Shown here: positions 9,378 through 18,853 of the stretch, one piece after another
How the letters are laid out: every line of letters starts with the position of its first letter
How positions within the stretch are numbered: position 1 is the first letter of the stretch
Notes under the pieces: generated by a model
Database searches by the model: none
What the model was told of the DNA's origin: nothing
What the model saw: only the letters and a program-made list of their open reading frames with translations
Origin: Saccharofermentans sp.
GTDB taxonomy: Bacteria; Bacillota; Clostridia; Saccharofermentanales; Saccharofermentanaceae
NCBI GenBank assembly: GCA_016292135.1
Contig: JAEFAZ010000007.1
Coordinates: forward strand, 62,001 to 126,000
DNA: 64,000 nucleotides
Reading direction: 5' to 3'
Position numbers and translations under genes: made by a program

Positions 9378-11795
9378 TCAGTGCCAGAATACGAGGAGCT
9401 TCTCCACGTACTCAACTGCATAAGGGAAGTTAGTGCGGAAGTTATCTCCTTCAGGCAACAGGGCAACTCCTCCATAGTAGATGATAAGGAGCCACATGGC
9501 GGCTGTCGACAGGACGGCCGCCATTACTGTTGCGGCATAGAGTTTCTTATGAGATGACGGACACTGTGTCAGGACGAGAGCGCAGCCGATGATGACGGGG
9601 ACGGTGAAGTCAGCCGTATATCTGAAGCAGGCTCCGGCCATACAGTAGACAGACCATGCGATGATGAGCGGAAGTATGAATGCCACCGACAGAACGGCCT
9701 TGTGTTCAAGGAAACCGGCATTCCTGTCTTTGAGCTTGAGGAAGCAGTCCTTCTTCATGCTTATGTTGGGAAAGAACATGATATAGGCAAGAAGGAAGAC
9801 AGGGAAGAAGAGCAGGCCCAGGTTCAGTACCGTATAGCGGTAGCTCTCCGCATTGGATATGATGTTGTTTGAGTAGTCGAAGTAGGGGAACAGGTCAGTC
9901 TGTCTAGCCGGGATCAGGAAGAAATAGTATATGGACAGAGGGAATGCCGACAGTGACATCTTCATGTTGTGGATGTCTCCTACGGTGAGCTGATATGTGG
10001 CGCCGAAGTCCATGAGGCTTCCGAATCTCGCATAATTATAGTAAAGGACGCCGGTAACTGTAGCAAACAGGGGAACCAGGAAGATCCCTGCCTGTAAAGC
10101 TCTTGATCCTATCTTTTGTTTTTTGTCCAGAAGGACCGCGATGAACCTGGGGATCATGAGAGCCGCACATACTGCGATGATTGGTCTGGATCCTGCCGTA
10201 AGTCCCAGTGCAAGTCCGCTGATAAAATATAGGATGTACTTCTTTATGCCCGGCGTGATGGTCGCGGTAAAGCCTGTCCAGAGGCTTAATGACAGGAACA
10301 TCAGCGCCGTTATGCAGGCGACGTTGTACATGTATCCGTAGTTCATGAGAACAGGTATGTAACTTAAGGTGCTGCCTGCAATGAGCATCAGGAGGACCAG
10401 CAGGAGCTTCGCCTTGGGACAGTAGATCCTGATGACGGAGAGCATGGCGAGAGCGAGGAAGAGAGTTGCAAGCGCACCGTTGATCGCAATTACCGTATCA
10501 CAGGTAGGAACGCTTCCGGTCAGGAAATAGATTGGATAGTAGTTCGTGAAGATCGGAACCACGCCGAAATAAGAATAATACCTTCCGTTGTAATATGCAT
10601 GGTCCCAGAGGAAATCCTCGATCCCTGCGGATTTGCGCTCGCTGTAATCGTAGGGATTGTCGAGTGTGGCAAGTTCCGCGGGAGGATCGAAATCTATGTG
10701 GAGCTGGTCTTTTTCGAAAGCATCAAAAGTCTGAACATAGATATCGTAATAGTCGACTGACTGGGTCAGGGGATATTCCACGATGTTCTTATCGGGTCCC
10801 TGCACGGTGAAGGTCAAAGCCACGGCCGCAAATACGACCAGCTCGACTGCTATCCTGTGACGCGGGTTGTTCCTGTCGTAAGTTATGTCGTGGAGCCTGA
10901 AGATGAGGACGGCTGCCACGATGAGTACCAGGAACCAGATGAGGATGATCCTCGAAAACATGAAACTGTAGGGTGCCGCATCCCAGAGTGTAACGGATGA
11001 GATGAGCATGGGAGCCGTGTTGTTTCCGGCTTCGATCGTGGCATTGTCGTAAGCGAAGTTTTCGTTCTTGGCAGGGTCCACCTGGATGCCCAAGGCAAAG
11101 CCGGAATCAGCGGGCTTGACCGCGAAGTCGGTCCTGCCGTAGTAGCCGAACGATCTCTTGGCACCGACGGTCATATAGGAGTCCGACATCGATGAATCCT
11201 TGATCTCGGCCGAGAGGATGAATGCGCGGTTATCCTTCGACTCCTGCCTCTGCTGATTTATGGAAACGAACCTTACGTTGCCGGGAAGGTTTTCGTATAC
11301 TAGATAAGTCTTCCCGAAAACATAGATCCCGTCATCGTAGAATATGTATCCTTCTTTCTTGTCTTCCTCCATGCTCGCGATGCCCGACAGGGGAACATTG
11401 CTCTTTATGAGATGGTCTCTGTTTAAGGACATGCTCTTGAGATTGAAGAAAAGACATTCGGCTATGAGAAGGATGAAAGCGGAATATCCCGCGATCTTAA
11501 GAAAGCGTGAAAGCTTATCCTCTTTGATAACGAGCGAGGATGCAACCGCTATAGTCGCAACGAGGCTGACGGATATGAGTGCGGGCAGGGGTATCACATG
11601 ATCCTGCCAGAGTACGAGGTTACTGAAAGTCTTAAGTATGAATGTCGTGATCAGGAAAGATATGAGCTGGATGAGGGAGCAGATGATGAGTCTCTTGATG
11701 GTCTCTTTGTCTTTGTGACCGGTGAGCGCGAGAATACCGAACGCGATAAGACCGGATAATACCGGAACCAGAAATGCAAATAAAAAGTCTGCCAT
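9378..11795 (-). CDS. Large polytopic membrane protein, possibly a glycosyltransferase-like membrane enzyme
   Basis: 805 aa with many TM segments; long extracytoplasmic part (YYNGRYYSYFGVVPIFTNYYPIYFLTG). Family not certain. Confidence 0.7.
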   Translation of the reverse strand: MADFLFAFLVPVLSGLIAFGILALTGHKDKETIKRLIICSLIQLISFLITTFILKTFSNLVLWQDHVIPLPALISVSLVATIAVASSLVIKEDKLSRFLKIAGYSAFILLIAECLFFNLKSMSLNRDHLIKSNVPLSGIASMEEDKKEGYIFYDDGIYVFGKTYLVYENLPGNVRFVSINQQRQESKDNRAFILSAEIKDSSMSDSYMTVGAKRSFGYYGRTDFAVKPADSGFALGIQVDPAKNENFAYDNATIEAGNNTAPMLISSVTLWDAAPYSFMFSRIILIWFLVLIVAAVLIFRLHDITYDRNNPRHRIAVELVVFAAVALTFTVQGPDKNIVEYPLTQSVDYYDIYVQTFDAFEKDQLHIDFDPPAELATLDNPYDYSERKSAGIEDFLWDHAYYNGRYYSYFGVVPIFTNYYPIYFLTGSVPTCDTVIAINGALATLFLALAMLSVIRIYCPKAKLLLVLLMLIAGSTLSYIPVLMNYGYMYNVACITALMFLSLSLWTGFTATITPGIKKYILYFISGLALGLTAGSRPIIAVCAALMIPRFIAVLLDKKQKIGSRALQAGIFLVPLFATVTGVLYYNYARFGSLMDFGATYQLTVGDIHNMKMSLSAFPLSIYYFFLIPARQTDLFPYFDYSNNIISNAESYRYTVLNLGLLFFPVFLLAYIMFFPNISMKKDCFLKLKDRNAGFLEHKAVLSVAFILPLIIAWSVYCMAGACFRYTADFTVPVIIGCALVLTQCPSSHKKLYAATVMAAVLSTAAMWLLIIYYGGVALLPEGDNFRTNFPYAVEYVEKLLVFWH

Positions 11796-11903
11796 GGAGC
11801 CCCCTCAAGTTGAATAGTTCTGTCTGTTATTTTACACCGTATTATGCTATTTATGTTGTAAATATGATATTCTGAAGCGAGAACGGTATGGTACGGGGGA
11901 TGT

Positions 11904-13805
11904 ATGTTTAACGGCAAAAGAAAGACGATAGGTGTATTTCTCAACAGAGCTGAGAAAGAATACCAGTCCAATATGAGTTCGGCCCTGATCAGGTATGCGG
12001 CTGAAGCAGACTATAACATCCTCTTCTTCACGAGCTACGAGATCCGCGAGGTAATGAACCACTATGATGTCTACGGCAACATCATAGTAGATTTCGCGCC
12101 CATAGAAGATATGGACGGCGTGGTAATAGCTCTTGATACATACGACAAGAGCGATTTTCGGGACAAGCTCCTGACAACGATCAAGGACAGGGCGAACTGT
12201 CCCGTCGTATCTTTCAGGGAGAAGGTGGAAGACTGCTACAGCGTAGTGACCGATGCCAACTATGCCGTAGGCGATGTGCTCTGGCATCTCTACCATGACC
12301 ACGGCTTCCGGAAGATCGCCTTTATGGCGGGATACGAAGGCCATTACGACAGCTCGGTAAGACTTGAGATCTATAAGGAGTTCATGAACGAACATGATCT
12401 CCCTGTTTACGACAATTACATCTTCTACGGTGATATGTGGAAGACCAAGGGTGAAGAGGCCCTGGACTTCTTCATGTCTGATCCGGAAAGGATCCCGGAA
12501 GCGGTCGTGTGCGCGAACGACAACATGGCGAGGTCACTTGCCGATGCCGCTTTCAAGGCGGGGCTGAAGGTCCCCGGTGACCTGGCCGTTACCGGCGTTG
12601 ACAATGAGGCGATATCCTATATCATCGACCCCAAGCTTACCAGCATAGGCTTCGATATCGACAGGATGGCCAAAGAGACAATAGACATCATCAGGGATGT
12701 CAACGAAGGCGTTCCCAGGAGCACGATCGTCCATGTTCCTGCTGACATCAGATACAGGGAGAGCTGCGGATGCCATCCGGATGAAGAGCAGATATCGTCC
12801 AATGTCGTTGAGTACTATTACCGCGAAAATCTGGAGCTGACGGATAAGCACGCTCTGCAGAATTTCTTCAGGATCGACATGGGCGCATCCATGGTCTTCG
12901 ATGACATACTGGATATCATCTCCGATAACATTACGATCAACGGTGATGTTAAGGAATTCTATCTCTGCCTGCTGGGTGAAAGGGACGAATTCGGCTTCCC
13001 TCTTTTCAGCAGCGCGCTTTCGAAAAAGGCGGATCTCATACTCTCCTGGAAGAACGGGGAGAGGGAGCCTTTGGAAGCTTTCAGGAGCTTTGATACGAGG
13101 GATATACTCCCGGCGGGAACTTACGGGGACGAACCCTTGTGCTACTACATCACCATGCTCCATAACAGCAAGGACAATTTCGGTTTTACGGTGATCAATT
13201 TCAAGGATATCTACGACAAGATGGGTATCTACTACCATAACTTCAACCTGACGATCGGAATAACACTTTCCCGTTATTTCATGTACAAGAGGGCAGAGGT
13301 CCTTATGGATATCTACGAGAAGAATTCCCTTACCGATTACATGACCGGCATGAGCAACAGAAGGGGCGGAGAGAATTATTTCAGCCTGAACAGGGACAAG
13401 TGGATCAAAGACAACAAAGAACTGATATTCATGAGCATAGACGTGGATCTTTTGAAGATGACCAACGATACCTTCGGCCATGAAGCAGGAGACGACATAA
13501 TCAAGGGTCTTGCAGGCGCGATCAGGAAGGTCACTCCGGCTGACGGCTGCTCCATAAGGATGGGCGGCGATGAGTTCCTCTTGATCGCTGCAGGAGACGA
13601 CGCTGCTGCAAGGGAACTTGAGAAAATGCTGCAGGATGAGATCGATCTTTGGAATAAAGAAAACGAAAGACCTTATGAGCTTTCCGCATCCGCCGGCTTT
13701 GCAACGGTCAGGGCTGACGAGACGCTCGATATCCACAGGTGCATAAGGAAAGCCGACCAGGTGATGTATCAGCATAAGTCGGAACGAAGAAGAAAAAGAG
13801 ACTGA
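11904..13805 (+). CDS. LacI-type periplasmic-binding-like sensor domain fused to GGDEF diguanylate cyclase
   Basis: N-terminal TIGVFLNRAEKEYQSNMSSALIRYAAE..., VVCANDNMARSLADAAFKAGLKVPGDLAVTGVDN.....LTSIGFDIDRMA (LacI sugar-binding fold, no HTH); C-terminal SLTDYMTGMSNRRGG ... IRMGGDEFLLIAAGD. Confidence 0.9.
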   Translation: MFNGKRKTIGVFLNRAEKEYQSNMSSALIRYAAEADYNILFFTSYEIREVMNHYDVYGNIIVDFAPIEDMDGVVIALDTYDKSDFRDKLLTTIKDRANCPVVSFREKVEDCYSVVTDANYAVGDVLWHLYHDHGFRKIAFMAGYEGHYDSSVRLEIYKEFMNEHDLPVYDNYIFYGDMWKTKGEEALDFFMSDPERIPEAVVCANDNMARSLADAAFKAGLKVPGDLAVTGVDNEAISYIIDPKLTSIGFDIDRMAKETIDIIRDVNEGVPRSTIVHVPADIRYRESCGCHPDEEQISSNVVEYYYRENLELTDKHALQNFFRIDMGASMVFDDILDIISDNITINGDVKEFYLCLLGERDEFGFPLFSSALSKKADLILSWKNGEREPLEAFRSFDTRDILPAGTYGDEPLCYYITMLHNSKDNFGFTVINFKDIYDKMGIYYHNFNLTIGITLSRYFMYKRAEVLMDIYEKNSLTDYMTGMSNRRGGENYFSLNRDKWIKDNKELIFMSIDVDLLKMTNDTFGHEAGDDIIKGLAGAIRKVTPADGCSIRMGGDEFLLIAAGDDAAARELEKMLQDEIDLWNKENERPYELSASAGFATVRADETLDIHRCIRKADQVMYQHKSERRRKRD

Positions 13806-14794
13806 TGAAGAAGGGCAAGAGCTTAAGGACTGTCGCGATCACGCTGGCGGTTATCGCCGCCCTTCTTTTGCTTGCGGCAGGAGCCGTCAAGATAAACGAT
13901 CTCATAAGAAGGAATGAGGACAGGTCACTGATGGAAAGATTCGGACTTTACCATCCTGTTGACGGAGGAGGATCAGATCTTAACCTCATATCCTACGGCA
14001 ATGCTGACGGCCATACTATAGTCTGCCTGTCAGGTCTTGCTGTCGAAGACATGTGCATCACATACAGGGACATGACTGATGAACTGGCGCGGGACAACAG
14101 GATCGTCTTTATAGACAGGGCAGGCTACGGCATGAGTGATGATTCCATGACTCCCATGACGGTCGGAAATATCGTGGATTCATACAGGACGGCCCTTGCA
14201 AACGAAGGGATAAAAGGACCTGTTATCCTGGTGGCCCATTCTCTCGGGGGAGTATATGCGACCTATTGGCAGAGTCATTTCCCTTCTGAAGTCGAAGGGC
14301 TGGTATTGCTTGACAGCACCCAGTTAAGGGATGGGATCTTCGAAGGAGACACTCTCAGGAACGGACACAACATGCAGGAGATCTTACTTAACAAGCTGGG
14401 CCTTTACAGGATAGGTGAAGACAGACCCGAAAAGAGTATAGAGGAAGGAGCAGGCCTTGAAGATGAGAGGACGAGAAAGATCCTTTCTTACAGGATGACT
14501 TTGACGGGCCTTTGGAACTTCGCCATGAATTCCGAGTATGACCTTATCAGGGACAACTGCTCCAAAACCTGGAATTCCATTGAGACTAATGACATCCCCA
14601 AACTTTATATCTGTGCGACATGGGCCTCAGAGACCGAGCAGAAGTATATAGATGCCAGGAACAACATCCTCATGCCTTACCTTCAGAAGATGGGGAATGC
14701 CAGGCTTGCGCTCCTTGCCGGAGAGCATCTGATCTACGAACAAAGACCCGCTGACTGCGCCCGTCTGATAAAAGAACTTATCGATACGGTCTGA
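13805..14794 (+). CDS. Membrane-anchored alpha/beta hydrolase
   Basis: N-terminal TM; GHTIVCLSG, DRAGYGMSD, nucleophile elbow AHSLGG. Start overlaps the upstream stop (TGATG). Confidence 0.85.
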   Translation: MKKGKSLRTVAITLAVIAALLLLAAGAVKINDLIRRNEDRSLMERFGLYHPVDGGGSDLNLISYGNADGHTIVCLSGLAVEDMCITYRDMTDELARDNRIVFIDRAGYGMSDDSMTPMTVGNIVDSYRTALANEGIKGPVILVAHSLGGVYATYWQSHFPSEVEGLVLLDSTQLRDGIFEGDTLRNGHNMQEILLNKLGLYRIGEDRPEKSIEEGAGLEDERTRKILSYRMTLTGLWNFAMNSEYDLIRDNCSKTWNSIETNDIPKLYICATWASETEQKYIDARNNILMPYLQKMGNARLALLAGEHLIYEQRPADCARLIKELIDTV

Positions 14795-14802
14795 AATAAG
14801 AA

Positions 14803-14829
14803 AGAGGCTGTTCCGTAAGAACAGCCTCT
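14803..14829. terminator. Hairpin terminator between convergent genes
   Basis: Perfect 11-bp stem AGAGGCTGTTC-cgtaa-GAACAGCCTCT; A-rich side (aataagaa) favours termination of the minus-strand gene. Confidence 0.7.
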
Positions 14830-14856
14830 GATAGTTTCTGATATAAGGACTTAAGA

Positions 14857-15825
14857 TCAGGCCTTACCGTCGGAACCGAGAACGTACTTGATCTTGTGAG
14901 CGACCATATCCTTAACAGCCTGACGTGCGGGCTTGAGATACTGGCGGGGATCGAAGTGATCGGGATGCTCTGCGAAGTACTTACGGATGTTGCCTGTCAT
15001 TGCAAGACGGATATCGGAGTCGATGTTGATCTTGCAGACTGCGAGCTCAGCTGCCTTACGGAGCTGCTCTTCAGGGATACCTACTGCATCAGGCATGTTT
15101 CCGCCGTACTCGTTGACCATCTTAACGAATTCCTGAGGTACGGAAGAAGAACCGTGAAGAACGATAGGGAATCCGGGAAGTCTCTTGATGCACTCTTCGA
15201 GAACGTCGAAGCGGAGCGGGGGAGGTACGAGGATACCGTCAGCGTTTCTTGTGCACTGATCTGCAGTGAACTTGTATGCGCCGTGGGAAGTACCGATAGC
15301 GATAGCGAGGGAGTCGCATCCTGTACGGGAAACGAACTCTTCAACTTCCTCAGGTCTTGTGTAGGACTCGTGGCCTGCCTCTACGACAACCTCATCCTCG
15401 ATGCCTGCGAGAGTACCGAGCTCAGCCTCAACAACTACGCCGTGATCGTGAGCATACTCTACGACCTGCTTTGTGAGAGCGATGTTCTCCTCGAAAGACT
15501 TGGAGGAAGCATCGATCATGACGGATGTGAAGCCGCCGTCGATACAGGACTTGCAGAGCTCGAATGTGTCACCGTGGTCAAGGTGGAGTGCGATCGGGAT
15601 CTGGGGATTCTCGATGATAGCTGCTTCAACGAGCTTTACGAGATAGGTGTGGTTAGCATAAGCTCTTGCACCCTTGGAAACCTGAAGGATTACAGGGCTG
15701 TTGAGTTCGCCTGCAGCCTCTGTGATGCCCTGGACGATCTCCATGTTGTTAACGTTGAAAGCACCAACAGCATAACCGCCGTCATAAGCCTTCTTGAACA
15801 TTTCCTTGGTTGTTACTAATGGCAT
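14857..15825 (-). CDS. fba: Class II fructose-1,6-bisphosphate aldolase
   Basis: MPLVTTKEMFKKAYDGGYAVGAFNVNNMEIVQGI; IALHLDHGD; GFTSVMIDAS; EAELGTLAGIED; VLHGSSSVP; KINIDSDIR. Confidence 0.95.
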   Translation of the reverse strand: MPLVTTKEMFKKAYDGGYAVGAFNVNNMEIVQGITEAAGELNSPVILQVSKGARAYANHTYLVKLVEAAIIENPQIPIALHLDHGDTFELCKSCIDGGFTSVMIDASSKSFEENIALTKQVVEYAHDHGVVVEAELGTLAGIEDEVVVEAGHESYTRPEEVEEFVSRTGCDSLAIAIGTSHGAYKFTADQCTRNADGILVPPPLRFDVLEECIKRLPGFPIVLHGSSSVPQEFVKMVNEYGGNMPDAVGIPEEQLRKAAELAVCKINIDSDIRLAMTGNIRKYFAEHPDHFDPRQYLKPARQAVKDMVAHKIKYVLGSDGKA

Positions 15826-15867
15826 ATATAATATCCTCCTAGTGATATATATTTTTTAATCATTAAT

Positions 15868-15895
15868 ATCTTACATTCTTTCCCGAAAAACTCAA
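15868..15895 (-). promoter_or_regulatory. Candidate sigmaA promoter of fba
   Basis: On minus strand: TTGAGT, 16-nt spacer, TAAGAT, about 40 nt upstream of the start codon. Confidence 0.5.
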
Positions 15896-15960
15896 CCTAA
15901 AAATATACCAAAGAAAGGGTAAATATCCGTCATATAGCCGATAAGGGAAAAGTGCAGACC

Positions 15961-17439
15961 TTATGATTTTGTCTTTCTGAACTTTGTCTTGACGGATCCT
16001 GCCGCTGCCTTGTAGAAATCAGGGCTTATGAATACCAGGAGAGGGAACAGTTCCAGACGTCCCGCGAGCATGTCAAAGATGAATACGAGCTTGGACAATA
16101 CCGAGAAACCGGCGTAATTACCGGTCGGACCGACCAGGCCGAGTCCCGGTCCTATGTTGTTGATAGTCGCGGCAACGGATGTGAAGGTCGTGACGGGATC
16201 AAGATTTTCGAAGGAAATGAGGAATACGGAAAGCGTGAAGACCGCCATGAACGTCGCAAAAAAGACGTTTACCGAGCGGATGACGTCATGCTCTATGGGA
16301 TGTCCGTCCATCTGGATCTTCTTTATGTTGTTGGGATGGAAATATCCCTTAAGGGACTTTCTTATGGTCTTGGCAAGTATATGGATCCTGGAGACCTTGA
16401 TGCCGCCGCCGGTGGAACCCGCGCAGGCACCTGAGAACATCAGGACAACGAGGATGAAGCGGCTTACCATGGGCCACTTATCGAAGTCCACATTGGAAAA
16501 ACCTGTAGTAGACATTATGGATCCGACTGTGAAGAAGGACTCCCTGAAAGAATCCGCAAAGCTGCCGGTCTGGGGCAGGATGTTGAGCGTGACAGTCGTT
16601 ACGGTTACGAGCGTTATGCCGAAATAGACAAGGATCTCCTCCATTCCGAATGCTTTCTTGAACTGCTTCAAGAGGATGAAACTGTAGAAGTTGAAGTTCA
16701 TCGCAAACAGATACATGAAGACTGCCGCGACATACTGGCAGTAAGGTGAATAGCTCATGAAACTGTCGTTCTTAACACCGAATCCGCCGGTGCCGGCCGT
16801 TCCGAAAGCATGGCAGACCGAATCGAATATGGGCATGCCGCCTGCGATCAGAAGGATTATCTCCAATGCGGTAAGTGCCATGTAGATGGCATAGAGAAGC
16901 CTTGCGGTCATGGATATCTTGGGAACGACCTTGCCTACGGAAGGTCCGGGGCTTTCAGCTCTCATCAGGTTGATCGTGGATCCGCCGCTCGAGGGGATGA
17001 TCGCGAGAAGGAAGACGAGAACGCCCATGCCTCCGATGAAGTGGGTCAGAGAACGCCACATGAGGGCCGCATGGGACATGGCTTCGATATCGGTAAGGAT
17101 CGAGGCTCCCGTTGTCGAAAGACCGGAAGCAGTCTCGAACATGGCATCGATGAATGAAGGGATCTCCCCCGAAAAATAGAAGGGAAGACATCCGAAGATG
17201 GTCATGGCGATCCAGGAAAGACCGGTAGATACGAGTCCTTCCTTGATATAGATGTTGGTATTCTTGGCTTTTTTGAAGTTGAGAAGGAAGCCCAGAAGGA
17301 AGGTTAAGACCGCCGTTATCAGATAGGCAAGACCTTCGTGTTCACGATAGACAAGAGAAGTAAGGCAGGGCAGGAGCATGAAGGCGCCTTCGCTCATGAG
17401 GACCTGTCCTAAGATCTTTCTTATCATCGAAGTATTCAT
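15961..17439 (-). CDS. trkH: TrkH/KtrB-family potassium uptake membrane subunit
   Basis: Repeated P-loop regions (ASGLSTTGASI, AFGTAGTGGFG, SIMSTTGFSN, ATINNIGPGLG); GACAGSTGGGIKVSR. Confidence 0.92.
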   Translation of the reverse strand: MNTSMIRKILGQVLMSEGAFMLLPCLTSLVYREHEGLAYLITAVLTFLLGFLLNFKKAKNTNIYIKEGLVSTGLSWIAMTIFGCLPFYFSGEIPSFIDAMFETASGLSTTGASILTDIEAMSHAALMWRSLTHFIGGMGVLVFLLAIIPSSGGSTINLMRAESPGPSVGKVVPKISMTARLLYAIYMALTALEIILLIAGGMPIFDSVCHAFGTAGTGGFGVKNDSFMSYSPYCQYVAAVFMYLFAMNFNFYSFILLKQFKKAFGMEEILVYFGITLVTVTTVTLNILPQTGSFADSFRESFFTVGSIMSTTGFSNVDFDKWPMVSRFILVVLMFSGACAGSTGGGIKVSRIHILAKTIRKSLKGYFHPNNIKKIQMDGHPIEHDVIRSVNVFFATFMAVFTLSVFLISFENLDPVTTFTSVAATINNIGPGLGLVGPTGNYAGFSVLSKLVFIFDMLAGRLELFPLLVFISPDFYKAAAGSVKTKFRKTKS

Positions 17440-17445
17440 AAGTTA

Positions 17446-18819
17446 TTACCCCAGGATGTCAGTAAGATCAGTAAAACCGCTGTGGGTGGTCACTACCATG
17501 ACGGAGTCTCCGACTTCAATGGTGTCGGAACCGGAAGGGATGATCACATCCTTGCCCCTCTTGATGAAGGAGATGATGACGCCGTTCTTGGTGGAAAGGT
17601 CCTTAAGGGGGATACCCGTGATCCCTGACTGTTCCCTGACAGTGAATTCCATGGCTTCAGCCCTGTTGTTGAAGAGCCTGTAAAGGACTTCCAGGTTGGA
17701 GTCAAGAGATGCCTGTCTTGCCCTGACATAAGAAAGGATCGTCTCGGCACAGATATTTTTAGGAGTAACGACGCTTCCGAGATCAAGCGAATCGATGACC
17801 TTGTCGAAGGAGATCCTGTTGATCTTCGTTACGACCTTGGCATCGGATACGGATCTTGCGTAAAGCGTCAGGAGTATGTTCTCTTCATCGATACCCGTCA
17901 GAGGCACGAAGGATTCGGCATGGGTAAGTCCGGCTTCATAGAGAAGCTCTTCCTTGGTACCGTCAGCGTTGATTATCGATGCTCTCGGCACCAGTATGGA
18001 AAGCTGTTCGCATCTTGCGGGGTTCGATTCGATGATCTTAACATCGATACCGGACCTGATGAGTTCCTTCGAAAGGTAATATGAGGAAGTTCCTCCGCCT
18101 ACTATGAGCGTATCGGAGACCGATCTGGTCGGGAAGCCGATGGCCTTGAGGAAGGCGATGGTCTTTTTGCGTGTTGATACGAAGGAGATGATATCTCCGG
18201 CTTCTATCCTGGATGAACCGTTGGGGATGAAGACATCGTCTTCGTGTTCAACGCCTACGATGATCAGGCCGTCGGTTATGTTGCGTGACAGTTCTCCAAG
18301 TGTCTTTCCCGCGAGCATGTTGTTCTCGGGGATCTTGATCCTTATGAGTTCGGCCTGGCCGTGAGCGAAAGTGTTGATCGACAGGGCGGTGGGGAGGAAG
18401 AGGATCCTTGCCGTCTCCCTGGCGGTCTCATATTCGGGATTGACGATCATGGCCATTCCGAGAGTTTCTCTAAGGTATGCAGAGTCTTCTGCGAATTCGG
18501 GGCTCCTGACCCTTGCGATCGTCGCGAGGTCTTCGTTGTACTGCTTTGCGATCGTGCAGCAGAGGAGATTGAACTCGTCTGAGGCCGTCATTGAGATGAA
18601 GATATCGGCATCCATGACGCCTGCATCATCCAGGACGGAATGGCTCGCGGCATTGCCGACAACGCCCATGCAGTCATAAGCATTTGCGATCTCGGATGCC
18701 ACCTTCTCGTTCTTGTCGATGATGACGATGTTGTGACCCTCTTTCGTAAGGAGTTTTACGAGAGTCTGCCCGATCTTGCCGACACCGACGATTATTATCT
18801 TCAATCCACGTTTAGCCAT
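17446..18819 (-). CDS. trkA: TrkA-type potassium uptake regulatory protein (two RCK domains)
   Basis: LKIIIVGVGKIGQTLVKLL (Rossmann); second NAD-binding repeat TLIVGGGTSSYYLSKEL; TrkA_C domains. ORF-track start 18837; MAKRG at 18819 preferred. Confidence 0.9.
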   Translation of the reverse strand: MAKRGLKIIIVGVGKIGQTLVKLLTKEGHNIVIIDKNEKVASEIANAYDCMGVVGNAASHSVLDDAGVMDADIFISMTASDEFNLLCCTIAKQYNEDLATIARVRSPEFAEDSAYLRETLGMAMIVNPEYETARETARILFLPTALSINTFAHGQAELIRIKIPENNMLAGKTLGELSRNITDGLIIVGVEHEDDVFIPNGSSRIEAGDIISFVSTRKKTIAFLKAIGFPTRSVSDTLIVGGGTSSYYLSKELIRSGIDVKIIESNPARCEQLSILVPRASIINADGTKEELLYEAGLTHAESFVPLTGIDEENILLTLYARSVSDAKVVTKINRISFDKVIDSLDLGSVVTPKNICAETILSYVRARQASLDSNLEVLYRLFNNRAEAMEFTVREQSGITGIPLKDLSTKNGVIISFIKRGKDVIIPSGSDTIEVGDSVMVVTTHSGFTDLTDILG

Positions 18820-18853
18820 TTGAACCTCTACGAACAATTATACCCAAATTCGT

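Noticed and set aside
9375-9380. TGATCA providing both stop codons of convergent genes
   Set aside because: A neat coincidence of abutting convergent stops, but palindromic TGATCA arises easily and has no supported function.
12534-13775. 413-aa minus-strand ORF
   Set aside because: Antisense to the LacI-sensor/GGDEF gene; no domain recognised.
14896-15819. 307-aa plus-strand ORF
   Set aside because: Antisense shadow of fba.
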